A stretch of 11,323 nucleotides of DNA. Origin: Betaproteobacteria bacterium (GTDB lineage: Bacteria; Pseudomonadota; Gammaproteobacteria; Burkholderiales; Rhodocyclaceae). The position numbers and the translations under genes are program-made. Under the pieces are notes generated by a model, which was given only the letters and a program-made list of their open reading frames with translations, searched no databases and had not been told where the DNA came from. The number at the start of each line of letters is the position of its first letter. Position 1 is the first letter of the stretch. Positions 7,559 to 11,323 of this stretch are shown one piece after another. Location of the stretch: positions 1 through 11,323 of the forward strand of contig JAIFNM010000283.1 in assembly GCA_020047725.1 (NCBI GenBank). The letters run 5' to 3'.

Positions 7559-7637
7559 GTTTTTATCCACCTTGAACGAACCCGTTACGGACAAGACATC
7601 CGCCGTTCTCAGGTTTATTCCAGTTCGTTTTTATCCA
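7559..7637 (+). repeat. Direct repeat GTTTTTATCCA in the mdh leader
   Basis: The 11-mer GTTTTTATCCA occurs at 7559-7569, at the predicted transcription start, and again at 7627-7637, just before the mdh ribosome site. The copies are 68 bp apart in the same direction. The second copy runs into TTAGGAG, so a binder there could affect translation. Confidence 0.45.
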
Positions 7638-7651
7638 TTAGGAGCCGCACC

Positions 7652-8638
7652 ATGTCCAAAGCCCCAGTTCGCGTCGCTGTTACCGGCGCCGCCGGCCAAA
7701 TCGGTTATAGCCTTCTTTTCCGTATCGCCTCTGGCGAAATGCTCGGAAAAGACCAGCCGGTCATACTTCAACTGCTCGATCTGCCGCAAGCCCAGAAGGC
7801 CTGCCAGGGCGTCATCATGGAACTCGACGACTGCGCCTTCCCGCTGCTCGCCGACATATTTGCCACCGACGACCCTGCCGCCGCCTTCAAAGATGCCGAC
7901 ATCTGCCTGCTGGTTGGTGCTCGTCCACGTACTGCCGGCATGGAACGTGCCGACCTGCTGACCGCCAACGGTGCCATCTTCACCGTTCAGGGCAAAGCCA
8001 TCGCCGAAAACGCCAAAGAAGACGTCAAGGTTCTCGTCGTCGGCAACCCGGCAAATACAAATGCCTACATTGCCCGCTCAGCCGCCATCAAGGTTGGCCG
8101 TACCAACCCGGCCAACTACCACGGCATGATCCGCCTCGACCACAACCGCGCACTTTCGATGGCCGCAAAAAAAGCCGGGCGCCCGGTTTCCAGCCTGAAA
8201 AAAATGGCCGTCTGGGGCAATCATAGCCCGACGATGTACGCCGACTATCGTAACTGCACGTCGAACGGCGACAGCGTGAAGGCGCTGATCAACGATCCAG
8301 TCTGGAACAACGACGTTTTCCTGCCGACCGTCGGCAAACGCGGCGCCGCCATCATTGAAGCGCGAGGTCTCTCCTCGGCGGCATCGGCTGCCAATGCCGC
8401 CATCGACCACATCCATGACTGGGTACTCGGCTCCGACGACTGGGTCACGCTGGGAGTTCCGAGCGACGGTTCCTACGGCATCCCGGCCGGTATCGTGTTT
8501 GGCTTCCCTTGCGAGTGCAAGGGTGGCTCCTACAAGATCATTCAGGGTCTTGAAATCGACGAATACTCGCAAGAAAAAATCAACAAGACGCTCAAGGAAC
8601 TGACCGACGAAGCTGAAGCCGTCAAGAGCATGCTCTAA
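7652..8638 (+). CDS. mdh: Malate dehydrogenase (NAD-dependent)
   Basis: The enzyme oxidises malate to oxaloacetate with NAD+, closing the TCA cycle and feeding citrate synthase. The 328-residue protein belongs to the MDH type close to cytosolic/Thermus enzymes. The N-terminal dinucleotide motif TGAAGQIGYSL is at 11-21, with an Asp (D43) at the end of beta-2 that fits NAD preference. Substrate arginines R93 and R99 lie in the mobile loop GARPRTAGMERADLL, and the catalytic pair is D163 (RLDHNRA) and H191 (WGNHSPTMYAD). The ATG at 7652 has an AGGAG ribosome site at good spacing, and a terminator follows. It is transcribed from its own promoter, divergently from the GntR regulator. It is complete, with no unusual residues seen. 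Confidence 0.97.
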   Translation: MSKAPVRVAVTGAAGQIGYSLLFRIASGEMLGKDQPVILQLLDLPQAQKACQGVIMELDDCAFPLLADIFATDDPAAAFKDADICLLVGARPRTAGMERADLLTANGAIFTVQGKAIAENAKEDVKVLVVGNPANTNAYIARSAAIKVGRTNPANYHGMIRLDHNRALSMAAKKAGRPVSSLKKMAVWGNHSPTMYADYRNCTSNGDSVKALINDPVWNNDVFLPTVGKRGAAIIEARGLSSAASAANAAIDHIHDWVLGSDDWVTLGVPSDGSYGIPAGIVFGFPCECKGGSYKIIQGLEIDEYSQEKINKTLKELTDEAEAVKSML

Positions 8639-8657
8639 GCGAAAACCAGGCATAGCC

Positions 8658-8689
8658 AAAAAAGCCGCAGCGTGTCTGCGGCTTTTTTT
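8658..8689 (+). terminator. Intrinsic terminator of mdh
   Basis: A 7-bp perfect stem, GCCGCAG / CTGCGGC, with a CGTGT loop is followed by seven T residues. Six A residues precede it, so it could also work on the other strand. It begins 25 bp after the mdh stop. Confidence 0.92.
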
Positions 8690-8693
8690 CGTC

Positions 8694-8720
8694 TTGAAAA
8701 TGGCCTCGTCGCGGTAAAAT
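8694..8720 (+). promoter_or_regulatory. Promoter of the CitE-like gene
   Basis: TTGAAA (8694-8699) and TAAAAT (8715-8720) each match five of six consensus bases, with a short spacer of 15 bp. The pair sits directly after the mdh terminator. The -10 box overlaps an in-frame ATG at 8719, which argues that translation starts further on, at 8752. Confidence 0.6.
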
Positions 8721-8751
8721 GCAGGCATTGCAATCACTCCGGGATTTTTCC

Positions 8752-9735
8752 ATGCGACACCCCAGCGACATTCTTTTCCCCGGCGAGACGCCCTTCCCCA
8801 TCCTACCCGCTGTAGATCATTATGCCGGCTCGGAAAAATTGATGAAAAAGGCGCTGCAACTGCAGAACGAACTGGGACCGATCTTTGACATCACCTGCGA
8901 CTGCGAGGATGGTGCGCATGCCGGAGCCGAACGCGAACACGCCGAAATGGCGGCCGGCATCATCATGAGCGACGACAATCGCCACGGCCGTGTCGCTGCG
9001 CGTATCCACGACTTTACGCATCCACATTGGCAGCAGGATATGGAAATTCTCGTTTCTCTGGCCGGTACCCGCCTGCCCTTCATCACACTGCCCAAGCCGC
9101 GTGGCGTCGACGATGTCCGCGCCCAAATCGCCGCGTTGCGTCAAACTGAAATTGCCGCCGGTCTCAACCGCGAGATTCCCGTCCACGTGCTGATCGAAAC
9201 GCTAGGTGCCCTGCGCGAAGCGTGGGATATCGCCGCATTGTCCAGCGTCGAATCGCTGGATTTCGGCCTGATGGATTTTGTCTCCGGTCACCACGGCGCG
9301 ATCCCCGGTTCGGCAATGAAGAGTCCGGGACAATTCGAGCACCCGCTGGTCACCCGTGCCAAATGTGAAATCACTACGGCAGCGCTAGCCAATGGCGTCG
9401 TCCCCACGCACAACGTCACCACCGAACTGAAAGATCTTGATGTGATCCGCAACGATGCCCGACGGGCGCGCAATGAATTCGGTTATCTGCGCATGTGGAG
9501 CATTCACCCCAACCAGATCATGCCGATTGTCGAAGCCATGCGCCCTGATTTTTCCGAAGTCGAAACGGCAGTGGCCATCGTGATCGCCGCACAGGACAAG
9601 GATTGGGCCCCCATCGCCCACGAAGGCAAGCTGCATGATCGCGCCTCGTACCGTTATTACTGGGAATTGCTGGCGCGCGCACACGCTACGGGCATGAGTC
9701 TTCCGGCCAACGCCCAGCAGCGTTTCTTTGGTTGA
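8752..9735 (+). CDS. CoA-ester lyase, HpcH/HpaI aldolase / CitE / malyl-CoA lyase family
   Basis: This is a TIM-barrel lyase of the citrate lyase beta/malyl-CoA lyase superfamily, which cleaves or forms C-C bonds in CoA thioesters using Mg2+. The substrate is not evident. In the 327-residue protein, DCEDG (50-54), substrate Arg R84 (AARIHDF), the LPKPRGVDDV strand (113-122), and metal ligands E149 (VLIET) and D175 (FGLMDF) match the family. SIHPNQI (250-256) is the C-terminal signature. No citD/citF or glyoxylate-cycle genes are adjacent, so it is not part of a citrate lyase complex here; an orphan CitE-like gene beside mdh recurs in betaproteobacteria. ATG 8752 is chosen over 8719 because the upstream codon lies inside the -10 box, while 8752 has GGGA seven bases upstream. 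Only 3 bp separate it from the next gene. Confidence 0.85.
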   Translation: MRHPSDILFPGETPFPILPAVDHYAGSEKLMKKALQLQNELGPIFDITCDCEDGAHAGAEREHAEMAAGIIMSDDNRHGRVAARIHDFTHPHWQQDMEILVSLAGTRLPFITLPKPRGVDDVRAQIAALRQTEIAAGLNREIPVHVLIETLGALREAWDIAALSSVESLDFGLMDFVSGHHGAIPGSAMKSPGQFEHPLVTRAKCEITTAALANGVVPTHNVTTELKDLDVIRNDARRARNEFGYLRMWSIHPNQIMPIVEAMRPDFSEVETAVAIVIAAQDKDWAPIAHEGKLHDRASYRYYWELLARAHATGMSLPANAQQRFFG

Positions 9736-9738
9736 GCC

Positions 9739-10095
9739 ATGAGCCTCCCGGCATTGACGCAGGCCCTGCTGAAATTTCGTGACCAGCGAAACTGGTCACA
9801 GTTTCACACTCTGCGCAACCTGATCGTCTCGCTCAATCTGGAAGCAGCGGAGTTGCTTGAACTCACGCAATGGAAAACTGACGACGAGATGTCCACCTTG
9901 ATGAACAACTCAGGCGCGCACGAGGCGCTACGCGATGAATGCGCCGATGTGTTGCTCTACTTGCTACTCATTGCGGACAAGGCGGGGATTGATCTTGAAG
10001 AAGCTGCACTGAGCAAACTCGAAAAGAACGCCGCAAAGTATCCGGTCGAAAAGTCCTACGGATCAAGCCGCAAGTACAACCAGTTCGTGGACTGA
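9739..10095 (+). CDS. MazG-like nucleotide pyrophosphohydrolase (dCTPase/RS21-C6 type)
   Basis: This small all-alpha enzyme is predicted to hydrolyse non-canonical or excess (deoxy)nucleoside triphosphates to monophosphate and pyrophosphate. The 118-residue protein has one MazG domain. The metal-binding motif is complete, E35-x2-E38 (LEAAELLE) and E67-x2-D70 (RDECADVLLY). The opening FRDQRNWSQFHTLRNL and the C-terminal KNAAKYPVEKSYGSSRKY are typical of the RS21-C6/DCTPP1-like branch, so dCTP-type substrates are likelier than the MazG alarmone role; this is inference from family. It starts 3 bp after the lyase stop and has no promoter of its own, so it is the second gene of that transcript. 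Convergent rlmJ ends 15 bp beyond, with no clear terminator between. Confidence 0.87.
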   Translation: MSLPALTQALLKFRDQRNWSQFHTLRNLIVSLNLEAAELLELTQWKTDDEMSTLMNNSGAHEALRDECADVLLYLLLIADKAGIDLEEAALSKLEKNAAKYPVEKSYGSSRKYNQFVD

Positions 10096-10110
10096 AGCGC
10101 TAGGCCTCAA

Positions 10111-10956
10111 TCAACCTTCCTGCTGCTCCAGCGTAAAGCCGGCACCGGCATCTAAACCAAGCACCTGCACCAGATACGGCATCACCTCGGCCAGCGTGGC
10201 ATGCAAGGTCCATGGCGGGTTGAGAACAAACATCCCGCTTCCGTGCATACCAAAGCCGTCCTTGGAAGGCTCGCTGACGCGCAGGGCAACATGCAGCCAG
10301 CTCTTGGCCGGCAAGCGCTTCAGGCGCTGCGGCAATTCATGGGCGTCAAGGCGGGTGAGTTGCGGATACCACAACGCATAGGTGCCGCCTGGAAAACGCG
10401 TCAGCGCCTCTTTCAACGAGTGGAATACCCGCTCGTAATCCTGCTTGTCTTCGTAGGACGGATCAATCAGCACCAGCGCGCGACGCGATGGTGGTGGAAG
10501 CAAGGCCTTCAATCCGGCAAAGCCATCTGTCGGCTCGACGATGACCTGTTTTCCGGAGTCCTGAAAGTTTTCCTGCAATAGACGTGCGTCCTTGCTGTGT
10601 AGCTCGAAAAGACGCAAGCGATCCTGCTCGCGCATTGTCCACAAGGCGAAATACGGCGAACCGGGGTAAGCCTGCAAACGGCGATCCGTATTCAACCGAC
10701 GCACCAGATCGACATACTCGGCCAGTGCTGCTGGAAGATCGTTGCGCCCCCACAAACGGCCGATGCCTTCCTTGTACTCCGCCAGTTTGACCGCGTAGCC
10801 CGAATCGAGCGAATAAGCTCCAGCGCCTGCATGCGTATCGATGACCAGGAAGGGTTTATCCTTCTGGCCAAGATAGCGAGTCAACTGGACAAGAATGAGG
10901 TGTTTGAGAACGTCGGCATGATTACCGGCGTGAAAGGCATGGCGATAACTAAGCAT
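10111..10956 (-). CDS. rlmJ: 23S rRNA (adenine-2030-N6)-methyltransferase RlmJ
   Basis: RlmJ methylates N6 of A2030 in 23S rRNA using S-adenosylmethionine. The 281-residue protein (E. coli 280) begins with the family hallmark MLSYRHAFHAGNHADVLKH (motif X). SAM-binding motif I is IDTHAGAGAYSLDS (about 39-52). The catalytic motif IV reads D165-P-S-Y168 in VLIDPSYED, where E. coli has DPPY; this change is tolerated among N6-adenine methyltransferases. The ATG at 10956 lies 3 bp after the stop of the upstream small lysine-rich gene and has only a weak ribosome site, so translational coupling is likely. It is convergent with the MazG-like gene. Confidence 0.95.
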   Translation of the reverse strand: MLSYRHAFHAGNHADVLKHLILVQLTRYLGQKDKPFLVIDTHAGAGAYSLDSGYAVKLAEYKEGIGRLWGRNDLPAALAEYVDLVRRLNTDRRLQAYPGSPYFALWTMREQDRLRLFELHSKDARLLQENFQDSGKQVIVEPTDGFAGLKALLPPPSRRALVLIDPSYEDKQDYERVFHSLKEALTRFPGGTYALWYPQLTRLDAHELPQRLKRLPAKSWLHVALRVSEPSKDGFGMHGSGMFVLNPPWTLHATLAEVMPYLVQVLGLDAGAGFTLEQQEG

Positions 10957-10959
10957 CGG

Positions 10960-11139
10960 TCAGCTGGCGGCGTCCGCTGGACCTGCATCCGTTACCACGC
11001 CATCGCCAGACTCTGCCGGGTCTTCCTCACCATCCTCAGGCTTCTTGCCCGCGAGTTTACGCTGGCGTTTCTCATCCTGTTTTCTCTTTTTTTCCAGATC
11101 TCTCTGACGTTTTTCAAACGAATAATTTGGTTTTGCCAA
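10960..11139 (-). CDS. Small lysine-rich, charged protein of unknown function
   Basis: This 59-residue protein begins TTG-AKPNYSFEKRQRDLEKK; I do not recognise a named function. Residues 1-35 are strongly basic and probably helical (Lys/Arg/Gln/Glu repeats). Residues 36-59 are acidic and then Gly/Ala/Pro-rich, so the tail is likely disordered. The TTG at 11139 is supported by an AGGGA ribosome site eight bases upstream. No ATG occurs in frame at the start, so simple ORF callers would miss it. Similar MAKPNYSFEKRQ-type short proteins are, to my memory, widespread as hypothetical proteins in betaproteobacteria. It lies between a probable RNA-binding protein gene and rlmJ, 3 bp from the latter, so a link to RNA or ribosomes is possible but unproven. 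A small hairpin (11154-11169) precedes the ribosome site. Confidence 0.75.
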   Translation of the reverse strand: MAKPNYSFEKRQRDLEKKRKQDEKRQRKLAGKKPEDGEEDPAESGDGVVTDAGPADAAS

Positions 11140-11195
11140 AACAATATCCCTGATCGGCTAGGATGCCGAATGAAGCACTGCAAAAAAAGCACCGG

Positions 11196-11229
11196 AAAAA
11201 GAACCGCTGGTTAACTTCACCAGCGGCTC
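11196..11229 (-). terminator. Intrinsic terminator of the glycine-rich protein gene
   Basis: On the minus strand a 10-bp stem, GAGCCGCTGG / CCAGCGGTTC with one G-U pair, a nine-base loop and a TTTTT tail lie about 22 bp after the stop of the gene at the right edge. It should separate that gene from the small lysine-rich gene. Confidence 0.87.
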
Positions 11230-11251
11230 CAATCATGTGCTTGCGAAAATA

Positions 11252-11323
11252 TCAGTAGCGATTACCGCCGCCACCGCCACCTGAACCACTGCGACCCGAA
11301 CCATACGGGCCACGCGCGCCACC
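11252..11323 (-). CDS. C-terminus of a glycine-rich protein, probably an RRM RNA-binding protein
   Basis: Only the last 23 residues and the stop are present: a Gly/Ser/Arg tail that runs GGARGPYGSGRSGS, then six Gly, then NRY. Such a tail with a final aromatic residue is typical of short bacterial RRM (cold-inducible, glycine-rich) RNA-binding proteins, but the RRM domain itself lies outside the window. Other glycine-rich proteins cannot be excluded. An intrinsic terminator right after the stop supports a real gene end. Confidence 0.55.
   Translation of the reverse strand, partial: GGARGPYGSGRSGSGGGGGGNRY

Noticed and set aside
8078..8737. Long minus-strand open frame (219 codons) opposite mdh
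   Set aside because: It lies almost wholly antisense to mdh, runs through the mdh terminator, and shows no recognisable domain; it is explained by codon bias of the real gene.
10464..10490. DPSY in RlmJ instead of DPPY as a sign of an inactive enzyme
   Set aside because: DPSY is an accepted form of motif IV in N6-adenine methyltransferases, and all other RlmJ motifs are intact.
1..11323. Mobile elements, CRISPR arrays, tRNA or rRNA genes, defence or toxin systems
   Set aside because: I found no transposase or integrase, no regular repeat-spacer pattern, no cloverleaf-like sequence and no defence gene; the window is core metabolism with short gaps.

Overview
The window looks like part of a betaproteobacterial chromosome, most likely Rhodocyclales (Dechloromonas/Azonexus/Propionivibrio-like). 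The evidence is moderate GC with dense coding, the E3 subtype of the 2-oxoglutarate dehydrogenase complex, and a TCA gene cluster (mdh, GntR regulator, sdhE, gltA, sucA, sucB, lpd) ordered as in that class. The genus is an inference; no rRNA or other marker is present.

Layout. From 1 to 6501 the minus strand carries, in transcription order, sdhE, gltA, sucA, sucB and lpd (lpd is cut by the left edge). These encode an FAD-insertion factor for succinate dehydrogenase/fumarate reductase, citrate synthase, and the E1, E2 and E3 subunits of 2-oxoglutarate dehydrogenase. A strong intrinsic terminator lies between gltA and sucA, and a weaker hairpin between sdhE and gltA. From 6684 to 7442 (minus) there is a HutC-type GntR regulator. 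It is divergent from mdh (7652-8638, plus), and the 209-bp region between them holds a good sigma-70 promoter and a perfect 12-bp palindrome. After the mdh terminator, a second promoter leads into a CitE/malyl-CoA-lyase-like gene and a tightly coupled MazG/dCTPase-like pyrophosphatase (8752-10095). Convergent to these is rlmJ (10111-10956, minus), preceded by a lysine-rich 59-residue gene with a TTG start (10960-11139). At the right edge are an intrinsic terminator and the 3' end of a glycine-rich protein, probably an RRM-type RNA-binding protein.

How the genes work together. Malate dehydrogenase supplies oxaloacetate, citrate synthase condenses it with acetyl-CoA, and SucAB-Lpd converts 2-oxoglutarate to succinyl-CoA. 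SdhE would flavinylate the succinate dehydrogenase that follows. The regulator beside mdh is well placed to control this set, and similar AT-rich TCT-N6-AGA elements occur both in the gntR/mdh gap and upstream of sdhE.

The most notable point is an absence. In related betaproteobacteria sdhCDAB normally lies between the GntR gene and sdhE. Here only 182 bp separate the two, so sdhE appears to have been left behind by loss or relocation of its client genes. Otherwise this is ordinary core-metabolism DNA; I see no mobile element, CRISPR array, tRNA, rRNA or defence system.
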